64,000 bases of DNA from Myroides marinus (GTDB lineage Bacteria > Bacteroidota > Bacteroidia > Flavobacteriales > Flavobacteriaceae): contig NZ_FNYS01000003.1 in NCBI RefSeq assembly GCF_900109075.1, positions 186,001-250,000 of the forward strand, read 5' to 3'. Both the position numbers and the translations under genes were made by a program. Below, piece after piece: positions 1 to 7,617 of the stretch. Under the pieces are notes generated by a model. The model did not search any database and had not been told where the DNA came from. It worked only from the letters and a program-made list of their open reading frames with translations. Every line of letters starts with the position of its first letter. The first letter of the stretch is position 1.

Positions 1-1
1 A

Positions 2-355
2 TATGGTGCTTACTGTACTGAAGGACAACCTCTAGATAGCTTTGTAGAAGTTACGATTAAAGATGATGAAAGAGCTGATCCAACAATCTCTGATGATGCA
101 TTAGAAATGTTAGGTATCTTATCTAAAGAGGAGTATGCTGTCCTGAAAGAACGTACAAAACAAATTTGTCAAATCATTAAAGATGAATTAGCTACTAAGA
201 ATTTAGAGTTATACGATATTAAGTTAGAGTTTGGTAGAGATAAGGCTACGAATGAAATTATCTTAATAGATGAAATTTCTGGAGGGAATATGAGAGTGTA
301 TAAAGAAGGTGTTTATATCGCTCCTCTGGATTTAGAGAAAGATTTCTTGAAATAA
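2..355 (+). CDS. purC: Phosphoribosylaminoimidazole-succinocarboxamide synthase, C-terminal part
   Basis: The reading frame is open from the left edge, so the start lies outside the window and about 117 C-terminal residues are visible. SAICAR synthase joins aspartate to CAIR in purine synthesis, using ATP, in the cytoplasm. The visible part carries the family's late motifs: a lysine-aspartate-aspartate-glutamate-arginine segment followed by DPTISDDAL, and LYDIKLEFG near residues 70-80 of the fragment, followed by LIDEISGGNMR. The gene ends at a strong hairpin shared with the convergent tatA. Nothing unusual is seen. Family assignment is firm from these motifs; intactness of the N-terminus cannot be judged. 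Confidence 0.9.
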   Translation, partial: YGAYCTEGQPLDSFVEVTIKDDERADPTISDDALEMLGILSKEEYAVLKERTKQICQIIKDELATKNLELYDIKLEFGRDKATNEIILIDEISGGNMRVYKEGVYIAPLDLEKDFLK

Positions 356-368
356 TAGATATAAATAA

Positions 369-402
369 AAAAGGGATATTACTAAGTAATATCCCTTTTA
401 TT
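369..402. terminator. Bidirectional terminator between purC and tatA
   Basis: A 12-bp stem (AAGGGATATTAC and its complement) with a 3-nt loop, flanked by A-run and T-run, lies between the convergent purC and tatA stop codons and can serve both. Confidence 0.85.
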
Positions 403-414
403 TTGCTTAAATCC

Positions 415-654
415 CTATTTTACAGACTCGTTTTCTGTGTCTATAGTGCTTTTAGACTCTGTAACTGCTTCTTTAGCCATTGCAGAGTTTGTATTAGTTT
501 CTCTAGTAGCTTGTTTGAATTCTTTAATTCCTGTTCCAAGTCCTTTCATTAATTCTGGAATTTTTTTACCTCCAAAAAGTAATAAAGCTATTGCAACAAC
601 AACTATTAATTCTGAAGGAGCTACTCCTCCTAAAGGGATGATTGTTGAAATCAT
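415..654 (-). CDS. tatA: Sec-independent protein translocase subunit TatA/E
   Basis: A 79-residue inner-membrane protein of the twin-arginine translocation pathway, which moves folded proteins across the membrane. One N-terminal transmembrane helix (about residues 13-28) is followed by the [20 protein letters not shown] stretch, the hinge and amphipathic helix typical of TatA/TatE, then a polar low-complexity tail. Length fits the family. A perfect TAnnTTTG box (TACATTTG on the minus strand, 683-690) lies about 30 nt before the start. tatC is not adjacent, so the complex is assembled from separate loci. The opposite-strand frame over this gene is a shadow. Confidence 0.92.
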   Translation of the reverse strand: MISTIIPLGGVAPSELIVVVAIALLLFGGKKIPELMKGLGTGIKEFKQATRETNTNSAMAKEAVTESKSTIDTENESVK

Positions 655-682
655 ATTGCAAAGTTATTTTGATTGAGAGAAA

Positions 683-690
683 CAAATGTA
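683..690 (-). promoter_or_regulatory. Predicted -7 box for tatA
   Basis: The minus strand reads TACATTTG, an exact match to the Bacteroidota -7 consensus TAnnTTTG, 29 nt upstream of the tatA ATG. No clear -33 element was found, so this rests on the -7 match and position only. Confidence 0.5.
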
Positions 691-758
691 ATTAAGAGAT
701 TTATTACATAAATATTTTTTAACATGATTTTAATTGTGATTTATTCAATCAAAAGCTC

Positions 759-1829
759 TTATGTTACAACTTTGGTAATATAATTCGAGTTCATAATTCT
801 TAATATTCCCATATAATTCATGTGAAATGAAATAGTATCTCCAACTTTCAGACTGTTAGGGTTGTCCTGTAAGTCTATCACCATCATATCTGAGCTAGAA
901 CCTACAAATGTAATAGCGGTATTAATAGGGGTGATGTGAGCCTCTTCAATATCTAATAAGCCTAAATCTATAATAGCTCTATAGTTAACGCTATTTTCCC
1001 ACGCAGGGTCTAGTTCTACTTTCTCACCTGTCATTTTTAGACCTATTTCTCCATCTGGCATCATTGGCTTTTCATGAAGTTCGATGATTTCAGCATGTAA
1101 GGTAAAGACATTTTGTTTGAAGTCTTCATACTCTGTATTATCATAAGCATTGGTTCCCATAAATAAGGTTTCACCAATTCGGAAGTGATTGATATCGGCT
1201 GGTAATGTTTTATTTAGAACAAGTGGAATAGTTACTGATGCTCCACCTGATAAATAAGGTATCTTACGATTAAACTTAAGCTCTAGAAGTTCTTTATATA
1301 GGCTTAACTGGATAAGCTTATCCTGATTAGGTAGAACACCATACATACAGGTTAGATTAGTTCCTAAACCAATAACTTCAATATTTGGCAGTGTAAATAC
1401 CTGTTTGTAAAAGTCAATTAGCTCTTCTCTTAACACTCCTTCTCTAAGTTCTCCAAGCTCTACCATAATGACTATCTTATGTGTTTTATTCTGCTTAGTC
1501 GCTTCTTCTGATAGAAGTTTTATAGTTTCTAATTCTGTATTGAAACTAATATCTGCATATTCTATTATCTCATCAATACTTCCATTAGGAGCAGGTTTGA
1601 TGTAAATAGTTTCAATAGACTGGTTTAGTTTCTTTATCATTTTTAGATTAGAAACTCTAGAATCGCATATTTGTTTAGGATTAAGCGCTAATACTTCCTT
1701 TAAGAATGTCTCATTACCACACAGTAGTTTCCCTACAACAGCCCAGTCAATTCCTTTATGCTTAAATAGTGTATCAAGATTGTTGAAGTTGTGTTTTAAT
1801 TTTTCGGTATCTAATGTTATAAAAGCCAT
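759..1829 (-). CDS. Alanine/ornithine racemase family PLP-dependent enzyme
   Basis: A 356-residue cytoplasmic PLP enzyme of the fold-type III (alanine racemase N-terminal barrel) superfamily. The N-terminal segment has a lysine in WAVVGKLLCGN (about residue 33), the usual site of the Schiff base in the ornithine-racemase-like branch. Glycine-rich segments IGLGTNLTC, YLSGGASVT and FRIGETLFMG are the phosphate-binding and barrel motifs. Substrate cannot be fixed: members racemise ornithine, alanine or other amino acids. It follows a GNAT gene by 3 bp, so the two are almost certainly co-transcribed. This is distinct from the two-domain biosynthetic Alr, which lacks this sequence pattern. Confidence 0.8.
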   Translation of the reverse strand: MAFITLDTEKLKHNFNNLDTLFKHKGIDWAVVGKLLCGNETFLKEVLALNPKQICDSRVSNLKMIKKLNQSIETIYIKPAPNGSIDEIIEYADISFNTELETIKLLSEEATKQNKTHKIVIMVELGELREGVLREELIDFYKQVFTLPNIEVIGLGTNLTCMYGVLPNQDKLIQLSLYKELLELKFNRKIPYLSGGASVTIPLVLNKTLPADINHFRIGETLFMGTNAYDNTEYEDFKQNVFTLHAEIIELHEKPMMPDGEIGLKMTGEKVELDPAWENSVNYRAIIDLGLLDIEEAHITPINTAITFVGSSSDMMVIDLQDNPNSLKVGDTISFHMNYMGILRIMNSNYITKVVT

Positions 1830-1832
1830 CTA

Positions 1833-2279
1833 TTACTCTCTAGTTAATCTCATTTCGATATATTTCTTCTCAAATCCTTTTCTTTCATAAAGGTTTTGAG
1901 CAGGATTATCTCTGTCAACGTGTAAGGCAATAGACCCTTTAGCTTCTGTTTTTACTCTATCTAGTAATTGCCCCCCTAAACCTTGTCCTCGTACACTAGC
2001 ATCAATAGCTAGATATACTAGGATGTGTTCTGGAATAAAACCATCCATAAGTGTATCTAATAATACAGCGATACCAACAATATTATCATTAGAATCTGTT
2101 GCATATAGTATAAAACCACCAGGTTTGTCATTTTTAGCTAGGGCATAGTGAATTGCTTTTAAAATGTCTTCTTTCTTATCTCCATATTGTTCTAAATGTT
2201 GATATAGGAAATTACAGTATTGCTCAATCTGAGTATCAGCAGGCGTATTAAATTTGTTTATTTTATGGATTGTAAGCAT
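1833..2279 (-). CDS. GNAT family N-acetyltransferase
   Basis: A 148-residue protein with the GNAT fold: beta-strand segment IVGIAVLLDT, then motif A (AIDASVRGQGLGGQLLDRV, around residues 92-110) holding the R-G-Q-G-L-G acetyl-CoA pyrophosphate loop, and the C-terminal NPAQNLYERKGFEKKYIEMRL motif B. It transfers an acetyl group from acetyl-CoA to an unknown amine. It is the first gene of a two-gene unit with the racemase-like gene 3 bp downstream, so an amino-acid or amine substrate linked to that enzyme is a reasonable guess. No precise substrate can be read from sequence. Confidence 0.85.
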   Translation of the reverse strand: MLTIHKINKFNTPADTQIEQYCNFLYQHLEQYGDKKEDILKAIHYALAKNDKPGGFILYATDSNDNIVGIAVLLDTLMDGFIPEHILVYLAIDASVRGQGLGGQLLDRVKTEAKGSIALHVDRDNPAQNLYERKGFEKKYIEMRLTRE

Positions 2280-2624
2280 AAAAATAATGGATTTGATGCT
2301 TATTTAGGCTTAAAACAAAAGATGTAGACAAAAAAGAAAGGGTAGTAAATTAACCCTTGATTTGAAAGTAGAAAAATAAAAACATTAGTTGTTTTTATTG
2401 AATATCTCTTCTAATAAAATAGCTAAATAAGCTTGATTAAATAAATTCGATTTCTGTAAAATTAATAAAACAATGCCGTTTTGGCAAATATTAATGTGTT
2501 TTATTGTAAAAAGTATACTGTTTTAGACCTGTTTTTCTTCTTGATTTGAAGCTGTATTAAAAGGATGAACTTAAGTAAATTGTATAAAAAAAGCTAGTAG
2601 GTAACTCTACTAGCCTTTAATGAA
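2280..2624. other. Intergenic gap of 345 bp
   Basis: AT-rich spacer between two minus-strand genes. It must hold the promoter of the GNAT-racemase pair, but no exact CAAAnnTA (reverse -7) match was found close to the start. A short imperfect hairpin with AAGGGT/ACCCTT arms lies near 2337-2357. The terminator of the downstream-facing gene is at its right end. No coding potential recognised. Confidence 0.6.
2588..2616 (-). terminator. Terminator after the GNAT-like gene
   Basis: Eight-base stem GCTAGTAG/CTACTAGC (2593-2614) followed on the minus strand by a T-tract, just past the stop codon at 2625. Confidence 0.75.
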
Positions 2625-3740
2625 TTAGATATCTAATCTATATGTTTTTCTTTCTTTGTGTATCTCTGGATTTAATTGTTTCCAAAGTTGTTGAATTTTA
2701 TTGTTCTCAACTAATAGTGGGTTTGTTTCAACAAAAGTAATATTGTGTTTTTGAAAACATTTAAATATCTCTTCAAATATGACAGCTGTCACTCCTTTAT
2801 TTCTATATTCAGGATCTACACCAATTAGATAAAACTCTGCGTGATTGTTTTTCTTTATCGCTTGCAGTAGGTGCCAAAATCCAAAAGGGAATAGTTTACC
2901 ATTCGCTTTTTGGAAGGCTCTAGAAAAAGAAGGCATCGTTATGGCAAATGCTATCATCTTATTGTTTTCGTCCATGATACAAGAAATATAATCTGGATGA
3001 ATAAACTGAAGGTATTTCTTTTTATAGTGTTCTACTTGGAATGGTTCAATAGGTACAAAGCTTTGTAAGTCAGCGTATGTTTTGTTTAACAATGCAAACA
3101 TTTCATCTACATAAGGCATTAGCTCTTTTATAGAATTAAATTCAAGGACCTTAACTTTATATCTGTCTCTTACTAGTTTTGACATTTTATTGATCTTCTC
3201 TTTGTCAAATAGAGTAAGATCAAGCTTGTATTCTAGCCATTCAGCCTCAGGTTTGAAACCTAATTGCTCCATATGTTTAGGATAGTATTCATAATTGTAT
3301 AATCCTATCATTGTAGCGATGTAATCAAAACCTTTAGTAAGCATTCCTGCTTTATCCATATTAGAAAATCCCATAGGACCTTCTATATATTCCATCTTTT
3401 GACTTTTTCCAAACTCAATAACGGTGTCTATTAAAGCTTTAGTTACTTCAATATCATCAATCATCTCAAGCCATCCAAAGCGTACTTTTGGTTTGTGAAG
3501 GTCTTTTACTTCTGTCCAGTTAATACAACAAGCAACACGTCCTACAATTTCATTATTTTTATATGCTAAGTAGAAGTGTACGTCTACAGTTTTAAAAATA
3601 TCGTTATTCTTATCAAAACTTTTGACTTCTTCTTTTATCATAGAAGGAACCCAATACTTATTGTCTTTATATAGTTTAAAAGGGAACTTGACAAACTCTT
3701 TTATTTCATTAGCTGTCTTCGCTTCTCTAATCTCAATCAT
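2625..3740 (-). CDS. GNAT-fold acyltransferase-like protein (YghO-like)
   Basis: A 371-residue protein of a family common in Bacteroidota and usually left as hypothetical, resembling E. coli YghO and carrying GNAT-like features. The N-terminus has the FVKFPFKLYKDNKYWVP signature of the family; a central segment reads YIEGPMGFSNMDKAGML; the C-terminal third contains an acyl-CoA-loop-like stretch, LIGVDPEYRNKGVTAVIFEEI (about residues 300-320), and ETNPLLVENNKIQQLW. It probably transfers or binds an acyl group, but no substrate is known to me. It stands as a single transcription unit with its own terminator and a CAAAGATA reverse -7 box at 3773-3780. Confidence 0.7.
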   Translation of the reverse strand: MIEIREAKTANEIKEFVKFPFKLYKDNKYWVPSMIKEEVKSFDKNNDIFKTVDVHFYLAYKNNEIVGRVACCINWTEVKDLHKPKVRFGWLEMIDDIEVTKALIDTVIEFGKSQKMEYIEGPMGFSNMDKAGMLTKGFDYIATMIGLYNYEYYPKHMEQLGFKPEAEWLEYKLDLTLFDKEKINKMSKLVRDRYKVKVLEFNSIKELMPYVDEMFALLNKTYADLQSFVPIEPFQVEHYKKKYLQFIHPDYISCIMDENNKMIAFAITMPSFSRAFQKANGKLFPFGFWHLLQAIKKNNHAEFYLIGVDPEYRNKGVTAVIFEEIFKCFQKHNITFVETNPLLVENNKIQQLWKQLNPEIHKERKTYRLDI

Positions 3741-3772
3741 TTTCTTATTTGTTTTATTAACCTCAGTTGATA

Positions 3773-3780
3773 CAAAGATA
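3773..3780 (-). promoter_or_regulatory. Predicted -7 box for the YghO-like gene
   Basis: The minus strand reads TATCTTTG, matching TAnnTTTG, 33 nt before the ATG at 3740. The -33 element is not clear. Confidence 0.45.
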
Positions 3781-3828
3781 CTTATTTGTGATATTGACCC
3801 ACTATGTTTATCTGAATAATCAGTTTAG

Positions 3829-4497
3829 TTACTGTAGTTTTTTTATGGTAAGTAACTCATTGTATTTTTGTTGTTTTGGGTAAGCTCTTATAGAGTAATT
3901 CTCTTTCGGGAATAGGGTAGAGTAATTCTCATTTCTAACCTCATCCTCTTTGTTTAAGACAATTGTGTTGAATAATATAAAACCATTGATATTAAGAATC
4001 TGCTGAAGTTTCTCAACAAAATAACTTTCAAAAAGAAAGGCTGGCATTCTTGCATCTTGAAAGATGTCTATAATGATAAGATCATAAGAATTCGTAGATC
4101 GAAGTACAAATTCAAATGCGTCAATATTGTGTATGGTATGATTGTCGTGATATTGCTTTAAATTAAAATACTTGTTGCCTATAAACAATATAGCTTCGTC
4201 TAGTTCAACACTGTCTATATTGTTTTGATATTTTATTTCATCTCGCAATGTTTTTAGTACTCCACCTGCACCTAGACCTAAAATAAGAACATTGTTCATC
4301 TTTTTGATTTTTTCAAAACCTATAAAAGCCAAACCATTCTTTAATACTTTCTCTAGATTACCATAAGAGTAATTGGTGTGTTTGGTATCTACTACTAAAT
4401 TTCCATCTACCCATGTTACCTCTAGTCGCTGACTTACTTTTGAAGGAACTCTCTTTTCTATAATAGGTGTAAAATAACTAAGGATTCTTTTTATCAT
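3829..4497 (-). CDS. Spermidine synthase-like methyltransferase-fold protein
   Basis: A 222-residue protein with the Rossmann-type fold of the spermine/spermidine synthase family. Motif I is VLILGLGAGGVLKTL (about residues 69-83), the acidic ligand of the nucleoside ribose lies in DSVELDEAI, and the post-II aspartates are in DLIIIDIFQDARMP. Stand-alone proteins like this are often not true polyamine synthases, because the N-terminal tetramerisation and substrate-binding region is short; here it is about 65 residues. It may be an aminopropyl- or methyltransferase of unknown substrate. A reverse -7 box (CAAAGATA, 4519-4526) precedes it. Confidence 0.72.
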   Translation of the reverse strand: MIKRILSYFTPIIEKRVPSKVSQRLEVTWVDGNLVVDTKHTNYSYGNLEKVLKNGLAFIGFEKIKKMNNVLILGLGAGGVLKTLRDEIKYQNNIDSVELDEAILFIGNKYFNLKQYHDNHTIHNIDAFEFVLRSTNSYDLIIIDIFQDARMPAFLFESYFVEKLQQILNINGFILFNTIVLNKEDEVRNENYSTLFPKENYSIRAYPKQQKYNELLTIKKLQ

Positions 4498-4622
4498 TTT
4501 CTAGTTAATCTTTATGCTCAAAGATAAATTAAATATTACTTATAATTAATGGAAGGCGTTTAATAACGATGATAAAAAAACGACTTTTCTATTATTAAAT
4601 CTAGCTAGTTCAAATGTTAAAA

Positions 4623-5135
4623 TTAACGAGGTTTGAACTGACTAAAAGTTCCATCTTTATAAAAAATAACCACCTGTTCTATGTCTCCTTTGTTTGATCC
4701 AAAAGCAAAATTAGGGAAGGGATCTTCCTGTTCTTTTTCTTCTTTTTTCTCTTTAATTACAGTGTTTATTTCTTGTTCAAAGTGCTCAATTTCTTTAGTA
4801 GCTATTTTAGGTTTTTCGACTACTTCATCGTTCGAAAAAAGATCGTTTGAATAGGTTGATGAGATAGGAGGAGAAGCAGGAGTTTGAATAATTTTTGTGA
4901 TAGTAGTAGTGTTGTCTTTGTCCAAATAATTACCTGTTCCTTTTAATAACCACTCTAAACTTAGCTCTGGAAAAGCGTCATTTATTTTAAGGATAAAGTC
5001 TAAACTAGGCTTGTTTCGACCTGACAGTAGGTGAGATAAACTAGACCTTTGTACCCCAATTTTGTCAGCAAAAGAAGAGGCCGTATGGTCAAAGTTATTA
5101 AGTAAAAATTCAAGTCTGTTTACAAAGTTATCCAT
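4623..5135 (-). CDS. XRE-family helix-turn-helix transcriptional regulator
   Basis: A 170-residue DNA-binding protein. Residues 1-65 form a Cro/C1-type HTH: RLEFLLNNFDHTASSFADKI then GVQRSSLSHLLSGRNKPSLDF, where RSSLSHLLSGRNKPS is the recognition helix region, followed by FPELSLEWLLKGTG. The rest is a charged linker and a short C-terminal region ending in a FYKDGTFSQFKP-like segment. Such proteins are usual in flavobacteria, but a target is rarely known. Upstream, between it and the divergent peptidase, are five copies of an inverted repeat; two cover its own predicted -7 and -33 boxes, so autorepression is likely (inference). Confidence 0.85.
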   Translation of the reverse strand: MDNFVNRLEFLLNNFDHTASSFADKIGVQRSSLSHLLSGRNKPSLDFILKINDAFPELSLEWLLKGTGNYLDKDNTTTITKIIQTPASPPISSTYSNDLFSNDEVVEKPKIATKEIEHFEQEINTVIKEKKEEKEQEDPFPNFAFGSNKGDIEQVVIFYKDGTFSQFKPR

Positions 5136-5164
5136 AGTGATTTGTTTATAAAAGTAAATAGTTC

Positions 5165-5210
5165 TAGTGTTTACAAATGTAATACATATGATAATATTAC
5201 AAATGTATAC
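5165..5210 (-). promoter_or_regulatory. Predicted XRE-gene promoter covered by two operator copies
   Basis: On the minus strand a -7 box TACATTTG (5174-5181) and a -33 box TTTG (5200-5203) are separated by 18 bp. Inverted repeat copy 1 (TTACAAATGTAA, 5171-5182) covers the -7 box and copy 2 (TTACAAATGTAT, 5197-5208) covers the -33 box. This is the arrangement expected of autorepression. Confidence 0.6.
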
Positions 5211-5349
5211 ATAATTATTATTGTAAACAATAGTAAATCTTTACTTTATGTAGATGAATTTAATTGATTGAAAATAAGTAATTTAAATATAGTTGTTTAT
5301 GATTGTAAACTTGTAAAGTAATAGTGTGAGTAACTTTGTAACATATTGG

Positions 5350-5361
5350 TTACAACTGTAA
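5350..5361. promoter_or_regulatory. Central operator copy TTACAACTGTAA
   Basis: Third copy of the TTACA-N2-TGTAA inverted repeat, between the two promoters. A TAACTTTG match to the -7 consensus lies just upstream at 5331-5338. Half-sites TTGTAAAC occur at 5221-5228 and 5303-5310. Confidence 0.5.
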
Positions 5362-5383
5362 CAACAATAAAATCCAATTCCGT

Positions 5384-5419
5384 TTACAGATGTAAAAAAT
5401 AGAATGTTTACATTTGTAA
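5384..5419 (+). promoter_or_regulatory. Predicted M14-peptidase promoter covered by two operator copies
   Basis: Copy 4 (TTACAGATGTAA, 5384-5395) and copy 5 (TTACATTTGTAA, 5408-5419) are 24 bp apart. Copy 5 contains a perfect plus-strand -7 box TACATTTG (5409-5416), and copy 4 sits where the -33 element would lie. The mirror image of the XRE-gene side. Confidence 0.6.
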
Positions 5420-5439
5420 TATTAAAAATTAAAAGTAAG

Positions 5440-6591
5440 ATGGACTATACTTCTTTAGTAAAAAACTACACAAATAAATATGTAGCTGACAGATATGTGA
5501 CAGTTGAAAATGTAGAACCTTTTTTAATGGACTTGAACCAAAACTTTAAGATAGAAGAAAAGGGGATGTCTGTAGAAGGACGGTCTATCAAAACGATTAG
5601 TTGGGGTGTTGGCTCTACTCGTATATTTATGTGGTCACAGATGCACGGAAATGAATCAACAACTACAAAAGCAGCTTTAGATTTTTTATTAATGTTGAAT
5701 GACTGCAAAGAAGATTTCGTAGCTCAATGGTATCAAAAATTCACCCTATTAATAGTACCAATTTTGAACCCTGATGGAGCACATTATTATACACGTGTAA
5801 ATGCTAATCAAGTTGATTTAAATAGAGACTCAATTGACCTTAGTCAACCAGAAAGTAAATTGTTAAGAAAACTCTTTGAGGAGTTCAAACCTCACTATGC
5901 ATTTAACCTTCATGATCAACGTACTATTTTTGGTGTTGGAGATACTGGTAAGCCTGCTACAATATCTTTTTTAGCTCCTTCTTATAATGAAGCTCGTGAG
6001 ATTAACGATAACCGTTTAGAGGCTATTAAATTGATTGTATCAATGAATGATGATTTACAAGGTGTGATACCTGGACAAGTAGGTCGATTTGATGATGGCT
6101 TTAATATTAATTGTATTGGAGACTACTTTCAGTCTCAAAATGTACCCACTATATTGTTCGAAGCAGGGCATTACCCTAATGATTATTCAAGAGAAGTAAC
6201 TCGTAAGGTCGTTTTTAGAAGTCTTATTGTAGTGGTTTCTGCTATTTTTGAAAAGAATTATGATAATAATCTTGTTGATTCCTATTTAAGTATTCCAGAA
6301 AATGAGAAAAACTTCAATGACCTTAATATAGAATACGTTAAATGGAAGAAAACTGGAGATGAATATATTGTGAAAATTCAATTTTTAGAGCAATTAAAAG
6401 GGGAATATGTTAAATTTTATCCTATAATTGTTGATATTATTAAAAAAGAAACTAAATTTGTGCATCACACTATAAGTAAGAGTCTTTTCTTTAAGGAAAC
6501 TTTGAATAGTATAGATGAGGCAATTAATAAGGAATTAACCGAATGTGTCGAATATGATGGCTTAGAGGTTAATAATTTATTAAAAAAATAA
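5440..6591 (+). CDS. M14-family zinc carboxypeptidase-like protein
   Basis: A 383-residue metallopeptidase of family M14, cytoplasmic as no signal peptide is seen. The zinc ligands are in QMHGNE (H69 and E72 from this start) and FNLHDQRTIFG; the catalytic glutamate is in TILFEAGHYPND. VPILNPDGAHYYTRVNANQVDLNRD is the substrate-binding signature with the family's asparagine-arginine pair. An earlier in-frame ATG exists at 5404, but it would place the -7 box and operator copy 5 inside the gene, and the family-like sequence begins at MDYTSLVKNY, so 5440 is preferred. Divergent from the XRE regulator, which probably controls it. The substrate may be a peptide or an amidated compound. Confidence 0.85.
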   Translation: MDYTSLVKNYTNKYVADRYVTVENVEPFLMDLNQNFKIEEKGMSVEGRSIKTISWGVGSTRIFMWSQMHGNESTTTKAALDFLLMLNDCKEDFVAQWYQKFTLLIVPILNPDGAHYYTRVNANQVDLNRDSIDLSQPESKLLRKLFEEFKPHYAFNLHDQRTIFGVGDTGKPATISFLAPSYNEAREINDNRLEAIKLIVSMNDDLQGVIPGQVGRFDDGFNINCIGDYFQSQNVPTILFEAGHYPNDYSREVTRKVVFRSLIVVVSAIFEKNYDNNLVDSYLSIPENEKNFNDLNIEYVKWKKTGDEYIVKIQFLEQLKGEYVKFYPIIVDIIKKETKFVHHTISKSLFFKETLNSIDEAINKELTECVEYDGLEVNNLLKK

Positions 6592-6679
6592 TAAAATTTA
6601 TTTTTTTTTCAGAAAATCCAAATTTTATTTAGTATTATTGTACAGAATTATAGATTATAATAAGATAAATAATTGATTT

Positions 6680-7159
6680 ATGAGTAAATTTCGTTTAGAT
6701 GAAATCGATCACCAAATCCTAGATATGTTGATTGACAATACGAGAGTTCCTTTTACAGATATAGCAAAAAAACTATTAATCTCTGCAGGTACTGTTCACG
6801 TTCGTGTTAAGAAGATGGAAGATGCTGGAATTATCCAAGGTTCTTCATTAACTTTAGACTACGAAAAATTAGGATATGCATTTATCGCATACATTGGAAT
6901 TTTCTTACACAATACTTCTCAGACTAAATTCGTTTTAGAGCGTATTAATGAGATTCCATTCGTAACTGTTGCTCACGTTACAACAGGTAAGTTTAATGTA
7001 TTCTGTAAGATTAGAGCTAAAAATACACGTCATGCTAAAGAGGTAATCTACATGATCGATGATATTGAAGGAGTTTACAGAACAGAATCAATGATTTCTT
7101 TAGAAGAAAGTATCAACGATAAAAAACGTTTAATGCACACTATCTTTAAAGAATTATAA
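6680..7159 (+). CDS. Lrp/AsnC family transcriptional regulator
   Basis: A 159-residue regulator. Residues 1-60 hold the winged HTH (LDEIDHQILDMLIDNTRVPF, then AKKLLISAGTVHVRVKKMEDAGII), and the C-terminal part is the RAM/AsnC ligand-binding domain that forms octamers (VTVAHVTTGKFNVFCKIRAKN). Such proteins sense amino acids and adjust metabolism. Length fits the family. It lies downstream of the M14 peptidase in the same direction with an 88-bp gap, and has its own terminator. The target genes and the ligand cannot be read from sequence. Confidence 0.92.
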   Translation: MSKFRLDEIDHQILDMLIDNTRVPFTDIAKKLLISAGTVHVRVKKMEDAGIIQGSSLTLDYEKLGYAFIAYIGIFLHNTSQTKFVLERINEIPFVTVAHVTTGKFNVFCKIRAKNTRHAKEVIYMIDDIEGVYRTESMISLEESINDKKRLMHTIFKEL

Positions 7160-7182
7160 GATAAGTTGCTATTAATATAGAG

Positions 7183-7212
7183 AAGGGAAGCCAATTTGAC
7201 TTCCCTTTTTTT
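7183..7212 (+). terminator. Terminator after the Lrp/AsnC gene
   Basis: Stem AAGGGAAG/CTTCCCTT with a 9-nt loop and a run of seven T. Confidence 0.85.
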
Positions 7213-7617
7213 ATACACTTTAGTTGGTATATGTATTAGTTTTGTTCATATAAACGATCTATTCCTAGTTATCTGATGGTAAATATCTAAAAATAGATGA
7301 TTCTCTGTCTTGTTTATATAACTACATGACTTGTTTTAATTGAAAGCTTTAATTCTTCACTTATCCATTCTTCTTCTTTTCCTTATTTAGCTTTTGTTGG
7401 ACTATTTATGGACAATATGGTGAGTTTAGTAGACTAGAGATGCTATTTGCCCAACAATAGACCTCGTAATGATTAAGCACTGTCCTACAGATCAAATTAA
7501 GAGCTAATTCTGTAAGATAGGTTAGAAGCAAAATTGATAGAAAGCCTTATTTACCAAGGAATGAAATAAGAAATTAGTCCTTCTTTTCTTTTTATTTGTA
7601 TTTTTGAAAGAAAAAAC
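7213..7617. other. Intergenic gap without recognised gene
   Basis: About 400 bp of AT-rich sequence between the Lrp-gene terminator and the YdjM-type gene. No frame of note. Near 7508 the string GAGCTAATTCTGTAAG resembles part of the MITE-like repeats at 16.8 and 18.0 kb, but the flanks do not align. A TATTTTTG -7 box occurs at 7599-7606, leaving a leader of only about ten bases. Confidence 0.55.

Noticed and set aside
437..676. 79-residue frame on the plus strand
   Set aside because: Lies opposite the whole tatA gene; tatA has clear family motifs and this frame has none.
7500..7530. Third copy of the MITE-like element
   Set aside because: Only GAGCTAATTCTGTAAG matches; flanks and ends do not align, so chance or a remnant too worn to call.
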